The notes under the pieces: model-generated | Seen by the model: the letters and a program-made list of their open reading frames with translations, nothing else | Database searches by the model: none | Told to the model about the DNA's origin: nothing | Assembly (NCBI GenBank): GCA_021292165.1 | Contig: CM037878.1 | Coordinates: 7,308,857 to 7,372,856, forward strand | Direction of reading: 5' to 3' | DNA length: 64,000 nt | From: Shinisaurus crocodilurus | Lineage: Eukaryota; Chordata; Lepidosauria; Squamata; Shinisauridae | Shown: piece after piece, positions 10,201 through 19,072 of the stretch | Layout: each line of letters opens with the position of its first letter | Numbering within the stretch: the first letter of the stretch is position 1 | Made by a program: the position numbers and the translations under genes

Positions 10201-13200
10201 TTATTTCTAAATCTGCCCCTATGCATATAAAATTGCATATGCGAATGTTATGCAAACGGGTGTCCTCTTTTGCCCTCTTTCTTTGGTGATGTGTTTCACC
10301 TGTTTTCTTTTGCTATGAATAAGTGGCCACCCTGCAGCAGCAGTGACGCCTGTTACGCTTGTGGACGTACGCAAGTATTTTTCCAAAACCTGCATTTTGC
10401 ACAGTAAATACCTGCCTCCAGAGATGGCCATAGACCCGCCCATCCCTCCAACGTCTTCCCACTGGTGGCCCTTCCGTCTCTGCCCCCTCCCCACCCTGCT
10501 CAGCACCAGGACTAAAGACCTGCCGGCTGGGCCTCCGCCTCTCTCCTGGCATTCCGCCCCTTGACTCACTCTCCTGCTCCCAGAGTGCTGGTGACCATCC
10601 CTGCCGCGTTCTACCTGTTGCCTCTGCTCATCCTGCTGTGCAACCAGATCAGCAACATCTTGGCAGCTCAGCATAAGTGCAAGCTCCAGGTACCACCTGG
10701 CTGGGGGCATGTGGGTGCAATCAGGGCATATTATCTCTCTCTGTGTGTGTAGGTGGCGGGGGGGGGGGGACGGGGACGCACCCTTGAAGATGGCCCAGAA
10801 ACTTCAGTTAATATTGCAGGATAAGATAAGAGGAACAACTCCGCAAGCATCCAGACACTAGGGGGCGATAGAGAATGTGTTGTACCAACAGTCGCTTGAC
10901 TTGTTCATCCCCTTTGTTGTCCTGTAATTTGATTGGTTCCTCTCTCTCCTACTCCCCTTCCTCCTCCTTTTTTTTTGCCATGCAACAGGCAACATGTGCT
11001 TCTCTCCCAGATGAGGGCAAGTGACCATATCCCATGCCTTTGCTTACTTACACTCACGCACCCAGCTTTGGGGGGTGCTCGTAGTTAAACAGTGATAGAT
11101 TGCCTTCCTCGACAATGTGTATAAAAGTTCAGATCAATTTAGGACTCAATCCTATGCAAGTTTAGACAGAAAAAAGGCATATAACTCCCAGCATGCTCCA
11201 GCCAGCACAGCTGGCTGGGGCATGCTGGGAATTGTAGGCCTTTTTTCTGTCTAAACTTGCATAGCATTGCGTCCTAAGTTGATCTGAACTTCTTCTAAAC
11301 TGGCCCTAGCCTGTGTTTATTCCCTATAACACTAAACATAGTGTTACCATGCTTTCTTATAAGGCAACTCTGCTGTAAGTCACACCAGACTTTCCAACAA
11401 ATATAAAATATGGCGGCTAGCATACTGACTGGGATGGGGCGTCGCCATCATATTATGCCAGTATTGTACCATCCTCACTGGCTCCCAGTTTGTTTCCGGG
11501 CCCAATTCTACTACAAGGCCCTTCACGGTTCGGGGCCACAGTAATCTGGTACCTACTTTGTCATCTTTTCGGCACCTTCCGTTCTCTCAGGCCTTTTAAT
11601 ACTCTGTATTTCTGCTATGCTCATGTTTTTAAGTCCTTTTACCTTTGTGATATTTGTAGGTCTTGTTGTGTGATGCCAGTTATTTTCTCCTCTACTGCTA
11701 TTAACTGATTGTTTTATTATACTTCTTTTGGTTTGTTGTATATGGATTTTGGTTACTATTTCTGTTTTTATTCTATGTCGCCCTGAGACCTAGTCGCTTA
11801 CATCTTAGAAATAAATCCGTCCATCCTGACCCCTCTGTGTCTTTCCGCAGGCTGCCTCCTTCAGCCAGCCTTCCGCCTGGGACCAGAACTGTTTCGCTTT
11901 CTGCAAGCAGCAAGGGGCAAAGTAAGTGACTTGGGGGCCTTTGCTGAGCAGATCCTTCTTTGGAGATTGCTGTCATTCTGACAGCAGAATCCACCCAACC
12001 TCCCTGCAGGGAGGGAATCCACCCAACCTCCCTGCAGGGTAGGCAGGGCTGACTTTAGCAGTAGGCTGCCGCCACCCCTTTAACCATTCAGGACAGCTTG
12101 AAGGAAGGGGGAATCCGAGCCTCACGGATATCGTGGGGTGACTAGAATAAGGTTGGAAGCCGCCACCTTCTGCTACAGTCTCCCCACCCTGAAGCAGAAT
12201 TAGGTAGCCAGTCGCTTAGCCAAAGGCACTGAAATTAGCACTGAGTTCAATTGGAAGAAGAGAGCCAGTGTGGCGTAGTGGTGAGAGTGTCGGACTGGGA
12301 CTCGGGAGATCCGGGTTCTAGTCCCCGATCGGCCATGAAACTCACTGGGTGACTTTGGGCCAGTCACTGACTCTCAGCCTAACCTACCTCACAGGGTTGT
12401 TGTGAGGATAAAATGGAGAGGAGGATTATGTAAGCTGCCCTGGGTTCCTTGCAGGAAAAATGGTGGGGGTATAAATATAAGAAAAGAAAAGAAAGAAACC
12501 GCACTCAGAGACTGGAGGTATGAGAAGAATTTATTGGGGAACATGGGCAGGAAGGTGCGGTTGCATTCAAGTCCTGCTTGTGGGTTTCCTGTGGGCAGCT
12601 GGCTGGCCACTGCGTGAACAGAATGCTGGACTAGAATCATAGAATCATAGAAAAGTAGAGTTGGAAGGGGCCTACAAGGCCATCGAGTCCAACCCCCTGC
12701 TCAATGCAGGAATCCAGGTCAAAGCATCTCTGACAGATGTCTGTCCAGCTGCACCTTGAATGCCTCCAGAGTGGGAGAGCCCACAACCTCCCTAGGTAGC
12801 TGGTTCCATTGTCTTATTGCTCTGACAGTCAGGAAATTTTTCCTGATGTTTAGGTGGAATCTAGGTTCCTGTAACTTGAGCCCATGATTCCGTGTCCTGC
12901 AAACTGGGATGAACGAGAAGAGATCTTTGCCCTCCTCTGTGTGACATCCCTTCTGTGTGACTAGATGGACCCTGGGTCTGATCCAGCAGGGCTCTTCTTG
13001 TGTTCTTGTTCAAAGGGATAAAAGAGGGAGAAGGGAGAAAGGAGATGGAAAAGAAATACAGAAAGGGTTACACAGACCCCCCTTGGCACAACGCTGCTGA
13101 ACAAAATAACTAACTAGCCTACCCTACTAACACTGCCAAGGGCAATGGGTCTCCTGCAGCAGGGCAGTTGCCCAGCCAGGGTCTCAGTTCACCCCACGCA

Positions 13201-15926
13201 CGGTCAGTTGGCATCACAAGATGGATGTGGCTTACGCTGGCTCAGCTTGTCTGAGCGTGGAAAGCGAAGCAGGGTCAAGCCTGGTTGTTACTTGGATGGG
13301 AGACCCCTCCTCTAGTTTCCTGCATTGAGCAGGGGGTTGGACTCGATAGCCTTGTAGGCTCCTTCCAACTCTATGATCTATGAAACACTCTATGAAACAT
13401 CTTGCCGTGGGCCTCCTTTTAACTGCCACTCCTTTTAACTGCCGGACAACTCGGCAGGTTTCCCCCAGCCCGTCGTTGGTTAACCCGCCATGTGTCTTCA
13501 CCAGCTGAAGCAGGGGGCATCTTCCCACAGAGCCTTGAGCTGCGAGTTGCCAGTTGGGATCCTCAGACCCTACGGCCTTGAGCAGTGTTCTCCAACCTTG
13601 GGTCCCCAGCTGTCTTTGGCCTACAACTCCCAGCATGCCCCAGCCAGCGTAGCTGGCTGGGGCATGCTGGGAGTTGTAGGCCAAAGACATCTGGGGACCC
13701 AAGGTTGGAGAACACTGGCCTTGAGGACAGAACGGCCCAACACAGGCCTGACTGGAAGGTGGTAAATCACTTCGGCCTTCATGAACTGGCCGAACAAACG
13801 AGGCCCAAAACGGAGGAGAAACTAAGGCTCGTACAATTTAACACACACACACACACATACACACACACCATCCTAACCCAATAAAAGCAAGAAGAGCCCT
13901 GCGGGATCAGACCCAGGGTCCATCTAGTCCAGCATTTTGCTCCCACGGTGGCCAGCCAGCTGCCCACGGGATCCCACAAGCAGGACAGGAGTGCAACAGC
14001 ACCCACCCGCCCATGTTCCCCAGCAACTGGAGTACACGGGCACACGGCCTCTGATACTGGAAAAGTGACGTGCCTCTTCACACTAGTGAAGACAGTATTA
14101 GGGCTGTCACTCAATAACAACCTTAGGTGGTAGATCGTACAATAGTATCGCTCTCATGTCCTCTTTGTGGGCTTCCCACAGGCAGCCGGTTGGCCACCGT
14201 GTGAACAGAAGGCTGGGCTAGATAGGCCAGGGGTGCAGAATCTCAGGTCTGGGGGTGAAATACGGCCCTCCAGGGCTCCCCAAGAAGGCCACCCCTGACC
14301 AACAATCATTTGGTGGTTTCCCGGCTTTTGTGCAGTTTTCCCCCATCCTAAAAGGTGCAAAAGCTTCTCCCGAGACGCAGTTCCTAGCAGTAAGGGCTTT
14401 AAGCTAAAATATGCTGATATTTTTGGTATTTTTCTCGCTGCCCGTGTGCCTTTGGCCCCCGCCCACCACTGGCATGCGGCCCCCGAGAGCCCCTCCAAAA
14501 TGGAATCCGGCCCTCGGGCTGACAGAGGTTCAACAGCCCTGAGGAAGGCCTTTGGTCTGATCCAGCAGGGCTCTTCTTATCTTCTTATGCACTTGATGGA
14601 CCACCACCACCCCGGGCCCACGCCCACAATTTCCTCAACCCCTCCCTCCGTTCCGCACTTCTTCTCACAGGTACAGAGCACGGTCAGCCATGCCGATCGC
14701 AGGAGCCACGGCCCCGGAAGCCACAAGGGGCCCCGAGTCCCACCGCGTCCCCTGGGTCTCCAGCACCGGCCAGGCGGTTCCAGGCTCCTGCCCGCACGGC
14801 TGCCCCCAAGGCCTGTCCGGCGAGCAGAAGGCGCGCAAGGCTTGGCGCCACTTCCTGACTGCAGTGGGCAGCCTCCTGCATCGAAAGGATCCCAGGCTGG
14901 GCGTGTCGGCAGAGCAGGCCGCAAAGGAGGTGAGCAGAGCGCAAGAAGGCGGCCCAGGGCCAGCGGCCTCCAAGGGCCAGGGTGCCGGATCGCCTTCCAT
15001 TTGTGCAACGGCTGGGATCCTTGGGGCTTCTTGGCTTGGAATGGATTGATAAGTGGAGGGGCGGGGGGGATAGACGAGGGTGATAACATTTCAGAAAGGA
15101 GTGAACAGAGAGGAAACAGCGCTCACTTTCAAGGTGCAGAAACCGAGGAGTATCATCAGGATTATCACCATTTAGCTACATCTTTCTAGTGCTTTACTGA
15201 GTAACGTAAGTACAGTCATGCCTTGGATTGAGAGCATAATTCGTTCCGGAAACATGCTTGTAATCCCAAACACTTGCTTATATCAAAACGAAATCCCCCC
15301 CAAAAAAATTTGTACAGAGATTTTTAATTTAAGCCGTACTACAGCACTTGTATTGCAAAACGTCGCTTGTATATCAAGTCAAAAAAAATTAAATAAATAT
15401 TTAAAAAATTTGCTTGTCTTGCAAAACGCTCTCAAACCAAGTTACTTGCAATCCAAGGTATTACTGTAAAAGCAGATCCCTGCCCCACAAAGCTAACAAA
15501 TTAAATGTCAAGGGGAGACAGCAGAGGGGAGGCAAGGAGATCCATTGAGACTGAGGCTGTTTCCCGAGGAGGCTTTTACTGTGCAGACGCGCGGCCTCAT
15601 TCATGGCCTTTTACAGGGCATCCAGACAATGATGGCCTCCATTTGCAGCTCTCCCCGTGTTTTCCCACCACTTCTTCCACCTTTTTTCATACCCGGGGAA
15701 AAATCTGTGAAGGAAACAAAGATGGAATGGGCACATAACGCCTTTTGAGTGTTAGCAGTAGGAGCCCTCTGTTTTGGAAGCCCCCAGAGCAGTGTTTCTC
15801 AACCTTGGGTCCCCAGATGTTTTTGGCCTACAACTCCCAGTATGCCCCAGCCAGCATAGCTGGCTGGGACATGCTGGGAGTTGTAGGCCAAAAACATCTG
15901 GGGACCCAAGGTTGAGAAACACTGCC

Positions 15927-15962
<36 letters not shown>

Positions 15963-18084
15963 GCTTTAAGCTCTCTTTTTAGTTCCCTTTCAGGGAAAAC
16001 AATGCATGGGGTTTAAAGAGCCGTGGCTCAGAGACAGAGCGCATGTTCTGCATGCCCAAGATCCAGGTTCAATCCAGCCTGGCCTCTCCAGTTAAAGGAT
16101 CCATCTTAGGTAGCACCAGCACTGGCAAAGACGCTTCTGACAGAGGCTTTGGAGAGCTGCGGCTTGTCAGAGTAGACCGGCCTTCCCCAACCTGGCACCC
16201 TCCTTACGTGTTGGGCCGCAACTCCCATCATCCCCAGCCAGCCTGCCCAGGGGGATGATTGGAGCGATAGTTCACCACATCGGGAGGTTGCCAGGCTGGG
16301 GAACTCTGGAGCAGACAATGCTGCCCTGGGGGGGGCGTGGGGGTGGATGCCCAGGGGCCCGATGTCAAAGGTAGGCACGGTTGGGCATTTGCCGAGGGTC
16401 CACAGCCCAGCAGGGGCCCACTGACAAGAGCCCCCTGGACTTCCTCCTCCTCCTCCTCCTCTTCCCCGCTGCAACCTGCTTGTTCACTTGCCTCTTGCAA
16501 GAGATGCCACGGCCTGCTTGCTCATTGCCTCTCTTTGCTGTCAAGCAGGCAAGTGGGAGCGATGAGGAGAAAGAAGATGAGGCGCAAGAGCGGCTGGTGG
16601 CAATGGTGGTGGTGAGAAGGTGGTCTCTCTGAAGGGGGAGGCCCAAATTCCTGGAGCTGGCACTGGCCCGAGTAATTGGAAAGCTGCCTCAAATTTTCAT
16701 ATAAGCTCGTCGTTGAACTGGGATGGGGGGAGATCTTGCGTGTATATGAGGAAGAGCTACAGCTGCCACGGGCAAAGAGACTTGCCACTCCTTCCTTGGG
16801 CCAAGGGACAAAGTGAGGAGGTCCGCCAGAAAATCGGCACATGCGCACCACAGTGCCTCGGAGGGGCTGGCCACCACAAGCGCCTCTGACCCCCTCCCCG
16901 TTTGGTGACGGCTCCACGTTCCTTCCTGCAGGTCGGCAAGAAGAAAACCAGCCGGCAGCTGAACACCGCAGACAGATGCACGGAGATCCCGAGTGAGTAG
17001 ATCTTGGGCAAGTCGGCTCTGCAGCCCTCGCCTGCGACGGGGAGGAGAGCTGGACCTGTTCAGTTTAAGTGCTCAAGGACAGCCTTCCCCAACCTGGTGC
17101 CCTCCAGATGTGTTGAACTACAACTCCCAGCATGCCCCAGCCAGCCACGTGAATGGTGGCACGAAACCCTCGTGTATGTGCACAATTCTGCTATACCACA
17201 GCACCACCTAGTGGTTGTGTAATGGAACATATAGAAAGGCAGAGAACGGAACCCCCCCCCGGGGGGGGAACATGTGTAAGGAGCTGATCTTAATCCTGCA
17301 AGGAATCAGGAAATAGAAGCCTTGGTAAAGTGGCAGGTTGAAAGACTCATGTAGAGAAGCACTCAGTGCTGGATAACAGCTCCGTCATGATGGATCTGGC
17401 TAAAAGGGCTAATGGGTATATTTCCTAGCCCTGTAGCAGGAATTGGACCAGAACCCCACTCCTCTCTTGCTGTTGTAAAACAGGGGTACCGAATCTCTTT
17501 CTGCCCAAGGGCTGAATTCCAGTTCAGAGAAGCTCTCGAGGGCCTCATTCCAGAGGTGGGTGTGCCCAAAATACAAAAAAAAATAAAAAAAAAATACCCA
17601 GCATATTTTAGCTTAAAGCTTTTACTGCCAATCACTAAGCCTTAGGAGAGGCATTTCAACCTTTTAGAATGGGGGAGAAATTGTGCCAAAGCTGGGAAAC
17701 CGCAAAACGATCGACGGGAGAAAGGGGGTGGAGCCAGTGGAAGGGGGTGTTTCCATCTGGAGCATGTCAGAGGTCAATTAGGGCTCCAGGCAAGCTGGAT
17801 CTGGCCCACTGGCTTAAGGCTGGACACCCCTGTTGTGAAAGGTATGTGTACAGCACCTGCCTGGAACAAATTTAAGGCGTGATCCTGGTGGTGGTAGGAA
17901 TATATACATCACTGCTCGGTCCTCAGGAGCTCTGCTCTTGTTTTTCCTGCCAGTCCCAGACATTCTGGATTCTATGGAGTTGCCGGATCCAGACCGCGAC
18001 GCTCACTGGAAATGCCAGATCCACAGCAACCGGCGAGGCCCGTGGTCACGCACAGCCGCTCTCCTCTCCGTGTCTGATATCTGA
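7074..18084 (+). CDS. ZDHHC19: DHHC palmitoyltransferase gene, ZDHHC19-like (seven visible exons, 5' exons not found)
   Basis: The protein would be an integral-membrane S-acyltransferase that transfers palmitate to cysteines of target proteins. Predicted exons are 7074-7201, 9478-9650, 10584-10689, 11851-11921, 14671-14929, 16932-16992 and 17954-18084. All introns are GT-AG and phases agree across every junction, giving about 308 codons ending in TGA at 18082. Exons 1-2 hold the Cys-rich domain, with WCNKC, HCSWCNTCVE and the catalytic EFDHHCMWINNCIG. Two hydrophobic stretches follow (VLFVVFLSGYDLAVLASCLVY and IPAAFYLLPLLILLC). The spacing HC-x2-C-x2-C-x4-DHHC and the WCN-x-CVE phrase resemble mammalian ZDHHC19 more than ZDHHC9/14/18. 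The usual Arg-Pro-Pro-Arg before HC is replaced by CLPH. The first two membrane helices are unlocated, so this is a partial gene model. DHHC identity is firm; the ZDHHC19 assignment is from recall and less certain. Confidence 0.75.
7370..7685. mobile_element. Foldback MITE rich in AACCCAC/GTGGGTT
   Basis: Terminal sequence gggttcagacaacacgataa appears at one side and its complement (tgttgtctgaaccca) at the other, with an inner palindrome of GTGGGTTGTTG repeats. Two hairpins lie back to back. Related copies are at 51040-51900 (split by a solo LTR) and partial ones at 21340-21420 and 21890-22010. It lies in the first visible intron of the DHHC gene. Confidence 0.6.
7935..8345 (+). repeat. Dispersed repeat shared with 42160-42280
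   Basis: The segment containing ccaggagcaggtctcttggg and aatactttgcatta recurs in diverged form at about 42175-42265. It has no terminal repeats or coding content that I can identify. Confidence 0.45.
8752..8895 (+). repeat. tRNA-Ala-like SINE
   Basis: The head resembles tRNA-Ala, with an A-box-like ccgtggctcagcggcagaga and a B-box ggttcgatccc. The body (gagccactgctgccggtcac) is shared with copies at 16015, 19113, 29508 and 37388. It is a retroposon and not a tRNA gene, because the tRNA-like part runs straight into the SINE body. Confidence 0.8.
8898..8956. mobile_element. Internally deleted copy of the CAGTGTTCTCC hAT MITE
   Basis: The left terminus cagtgttctccaacct is joined directly to the right arm (gtaggccaaaaacatctggg ... 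ggttggaga). The left arm interior and the hairpin loop are gone. It directly abuts the SINE at 8752. Confidence 0.7.
9478..9650 (+). CDS. ZDHHC19: ZDHHC19-like exon: catalytic DHHC motif and third membrane helix
   Basis: The acceptor is cccccctcgcag. The exon opens with EFDHHC, whose active-site Cys codon is at 9493-9495, then NNCIGCHNLRFF and a hydrophobic helix. It ends two bases into a codon at the donor gtatcc (9651). GC content and codon use are much higher than in the flanking repeats. Confidence 0.95.
10010..10330 (+). repeat. Dispersed repeat family shared with 20130-20300 and 52340-52880
   Basis: Common landmarks are ggcgaggtgtcctgtatttc, a ttattatttctaaa segment and the taagtggccaccct/actggccaccct end. 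Related but reversed sequence occurs around 47215-47560. No coding content is visible and the class is unknown. Confidence 0.5.
10584..10689 (+). CDS. ZDHHC19: ZDHHC19-like exon: fourth membrane helix
   Basis: The acceptor is tcctgctcccag and the donor is gtacca at 10690. The first base completes a Thr codon from the previous exon. The translation is a hydrophobic helix (IPAAFYLLPLLILLC) followed by a short basic stretch ending HKCKLQ. Confidence 0.88.
11153..11280. mobile_element. Palindromic MITE, ends CCTATGCAAGTTTAGACAG
   Basis: The arms carry cctatgcaagtttagacag and its complement, with an inner hairpin of the agcatgctccagccagc type. Other members are at 46055-46160 and 50785-50915, with a half copy near 31985-32070. 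It lies in an intron of the DHHC gene. Confidence 0.7.
11412..11815 (+). mobile_element. Degraded L2-like LINE 3' end
   Basis: It contains a decayed version of the L2 post-RT block (cattggctcccag-like start, ttcggggccacagtaatctgg), followed by an AT-rich tail ending tcgccctgagacctagtcgc and aaataaa. It ends just upstream of the 11851 exon acceptor. Confidence 0.55.
11851..11921 (+). CDS. ZDHHC19: ZDHHC19-like exon: short cytoplasmic segment after the last helix
   Basis: The acceptor is ctttccgcag and the donor is gtaagt at 11922. 23 codons plus two bases encode a segment with AWDQNCFAFC. Its position corresponds to the NPFDxGCxxN region after the fourth helix in mammalian ZDHHC19. Confidence 0.82.
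11990..12040 (+). repeat. Short tandem duplication, unit about 24-28 bp
   Basis: The motif aatccacccaacctccctgc is present twice in direct succession with a few spacer bases, in the intron after the 11851 exon. Confidence 0.7.
12262..12481 (+). repeat. Sauria-type SINE
   Basis: The tRNA-like head gagccagtgtggcgtagtgg and B-box-like gatccgggttctagtcc are followed by the body (gtgactttgggccagtcact, ctcacagggttgttgtgagg) and an A-rich end after ggtataaatataa. Copies at 22435, 28967 (-), 34950 (-) and 37110 share this layout. The SINE class is typical of squamates. Confidence 0.88.
12535..13015 (+). mobile_element. L3/CR1-like LINE 3' end split by a CR1 copy
   Basis: The left part (12535-12638) ends in aatgctggacta. 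The right part resumes at 12960 with ctagatggaccctgggtctg and runs to the LINE end near ttgtgttcttg. Between them lies a reversed CR1 3' end, flanked by ctag on both sides. This gives the relative age: L3-like first, CR1 second. Confidence 0.72.
12639..12959 (-). mobile_element. CR1 LINE 3' end nested in an L3-like element
   Basis: It reads from aatcatagaatcatag (complement of the CR1 terminal repeat) through the gcaggaatccaggtcaaagc block and the end of ORF2 (complement of LTVRAIRQWNQL) to a 5' truncation. Confidence 0.85.
13227..13383 (+). repeat. 5S-headed SINE with CR1-like tail
   Basis: The 5S-derived head (cagcttgtctgagcgtggaa, agcagggtcaagcctggtt, tggatgggagacc) joins at about 13320 to a CR1-type 3' end (gagcagggggttggactcga ... 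atgatctatgaaa). It is the most complete + strand member of this family here, in an intron of the DHHC gene. Confidence 0.75.
13583..13717. mobile_element. Palindromic hAT MITE, 135 bp, perfect 8-bp target duplication
   Basis: The ends are CAGTGTTCTCCAACC and its complement, and the two arms are nearly fully complementary, forming a long hairpin. The target duplication gccttgag is at 13575-13582 and 13718-13725. The 8-bp duplication and CA/TG ends fit the hAT class. Neither strand encodes a protein, although the arms are open in several frames. Confidence 0.92.
13879..14085 (-). mobile_element. L3/CR1-like LINE 3' fragment
   Basis: Colinear with the 3' part of the copy at 20532-21185. Landmarks are agagccctgcgggatcagac, the agctgcccac block and ggcctctgatactgg. 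A short opposite-strand piece of the same family follows at 14160-14225. Confidence 0.65.
14228..14545. mobile_element. hAT-like MITE, ends CAGGGGTG/CAGCCCTG
   Basis: The element starts ccaggggtgcagaatc and ends acagccctgagg, with a long AT-containing interior (cagtaagggctttaagctaa). The same family occurs at 17482-17830, 39984-40350 and from 63800. No clear 8-bp duplication was found for this copy. Confidence 0.5.
14671..14929 (+). CDS. ZDHHC19: ZDHHC19-like exon: low-complexity cytoplasmic tail
   Basis: The acceptor is cttctcacag and the donor is gtgagc at 14930. One base completes a Lys codon, then 86 codons are open. The tail is rich in Gly, Pro, Ala and Ser, with two cysteines (SCPHGC), and ends in a more charged segment (EQKARKAWRHF, LHRKDPRLG). 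No conserved domain is recognised. Confidence 0.75.
15211..15468. mobile_element. Tigger/pogo-like MITE
   Basis: Terminal inverted repeats are TACAGTCATGCCTTGGATTG and the complement of caatccaaggtattactgta, with TA at both ends, as expected for the Tc1/mariner-pogo group. Inside is attcgttccggaaac, a motif seen in Tigger elements. A second copy is at 47591-47851. It is in the intron after the 14671 exon. Confidence 0.75.
15790..15924. mobile_element. Palindromic hAT MITE, 135 bp
   Basis: Same family as 13583, with ends cagtgtttctcaacc. The target duplication ccccagag is at 15782-15789 and 15925-15932, followed by an (AG)n run to about 15958. Confidence 0.9.
16015..16175 (+). repeat. tRNA-Ala-like SINE
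   Basis: The head agccgtggctcagagacaga and B-box ggttcaatccagc are followed by the SINE body with cttgtcagagtagacc. Diverged. Confidence 0.7.
16176..16320. mobile_element. MITE of the CCTTCCCCAACCTGG family
   Basis: An imperfect palindrome with ccttccccaacctggcaccc at one side and ggctggggaactctgg at the other. Relatives are at 17077-17150, 36496-36630, 46199-46317, 59770-59895 and 62140-62285. The core wording resembles the CAGTGTTCTCC family (cccagccagc hairpin), so the two may be related. Confidence 0.6.
16932..16992 (+). CDS. ZDHHC19: ZDHHC19-like exon: short basic segment
   Basis: The acceptor is ccttcctgcag and the donor is gtgagt at 16993. Twenty codons (VGKKKTSRQLNTADRCTEIP) plus one base. 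If the donor is not used, translation stops at TAG 16998-17000, which would give a shorter isoform. Confidence 0.72.
17482..17830. mobile_element. hAT MITE, ends CAGGGGT/ACCCCTG, near-perfect duplication
   Basis: Starts caggggtaccgaatctc and ends ggctggacacccctg. The flanks ttgtaaaa and ttgtgaaa agree at 7 of 8 bases. The interior holds the same aaagcttttactgcc segment as the 14228 copy. It lies in the last intron of the DHHC gene. Confidence 0.7.
17954..18084 (+). CDS. ZDHHC19: ZDHHC19-like terminal exon
   Basis: The acceptor is ttttcctgccag. Two bases complete an Ile codon, then 42 codons end at TGA 18082-18084. The segment includes PDILDSMELPDPDRDAHW and has no membrane helix. No canonical AATAAA was seen immediately downstream; ggataaaagc near 18148 is a weak candidate. 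Confidence 0.65.
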
Positions 18085-18308
18085 CAGGCATCTCGGAGGC
18101 GCTGCTCCTTCGTTCCAGTGCCCGTAGTTTTTGTAATGGGGAAACTGGATAAAAGCATTTGCAAAGTTGCCGTCTCCCGTAGGGCTTCAGTTCCTCTTGT
18201 CTCCATCTGGATTTGGCGGCCTGGCCAGGGGGCGAAGACGAGGGCCGGGCGAGGCCTCGAAGGAGACCCACTCACAGGCTGGAGGTTGGAAAGGGATCAA
18301 GTGTTGGA

Positions 18309-18386
18309 GTTACACCAAATGCTGGGACATCTGAACAGCCCAATCTTGTCTGAGCTCAAAAGCTAAGCAGGGTCGGGCCTGGTTAG
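18309..18386 (+). repeat. 5S-rRNA-like unit, left part (interrupted)
   Basis: A nearly full-length 5S-like sequence, with cccaatcttgtctgagctca and gcagggtcgggcctggttag. It is cut by the hAT element at 18387-19064 and resumes at 19073. It is diverged from functional 5S genes and fused to a tRNA-like SINE, so it is not counted as a working 5S gene. Confidence 0.8.
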
Positions 18387-19064
18387 CAGGGCCGGATTAA
18401 GATAGGGGCTATTGGAGCTGCAGCTCCAGGCCCCTACCCCAAAATAGGCCCACAATCAGGACCGGTGCAGGGCAGTTTGGCGCCCCAGGCGAAATAATAT
18501 TTCGCGCCCCCCCCCTCTCCAAAGCAGCCCTGCTCTGCAAAAAAAAACAAAAACCCTGCGCCGCCACCACCAACCTACCTTCCCCCCGCCCTGGCGGCGG
18601 CTGCTGCTGCTGCTGCTGCTGCCGCCGCTGCCGCCACTGCCGAGGAGAAGGAGGAAGTGACGCGACGGGACCCCCGCGCTGTTTTTTGCCGGGGAAACCA
18701 TGGCAACAGGGCTGTTTAAGCCCTGTTGCCCTGGTTCCTCCCGCCAAAACAACGCGGGCGGGGCTCCGGAAGCGACACGACGCGGAGAAGGTAGGTGGCA
18801 GGGGGGGTCGGGGGTGGTGGTGATGGCGGCGGTGGCGGCGGTGGCGGGAGGCGCAGCGGCAGCGAGCAGGAGGGCGGGGGGGTGCGGCGGCGGCGGGAGG
18901 GAGGGAGGGTGGGGAGGCAGAGGCCTGGCGGGGGCGGCGCAGCGGAGGCAGAGGCCTGGCGGGGGCGGCGGAGCGGCAGCGAAGAGGAGCGCAGCGTTTC
19001 TGCGCCCTCTTCAGCCGCGCGCCCTCCTCAGCACCAGGCCCATAATGCTCTTAATCCGGCCCTG
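18387..19064. mobile_element. Non-autonomous hAT element with a GC-rich interior
   Basis: Terminal inverted repeats are CAGGGCCGGATTAAG (18387-18401) and its exact complement (19050-19064). The target duplication ctggttag is at 18379-18386 and 19065-19072. The 678-bp interior is strongly GC-rich with CTG/CCG and GGC runs, and contains a hairpin around 18690-18735 (accatggcaacagggc and its complement). No transposase is encoded. Removing it restores a 5S-like unit. Confidence 0.95.
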
Positions 19065-19072
19065 CTGGTTAG

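Noticed and set aside
13579..13725. Open frames repeatedly encoding NLGSPDVFGLQLPACPSQ-like peptides at many loci, on both strands
   Set aside because: They are translations of the palindromic MITE arms. The same text on both strands follows from the inverted repeat and does not indicate a protein family.
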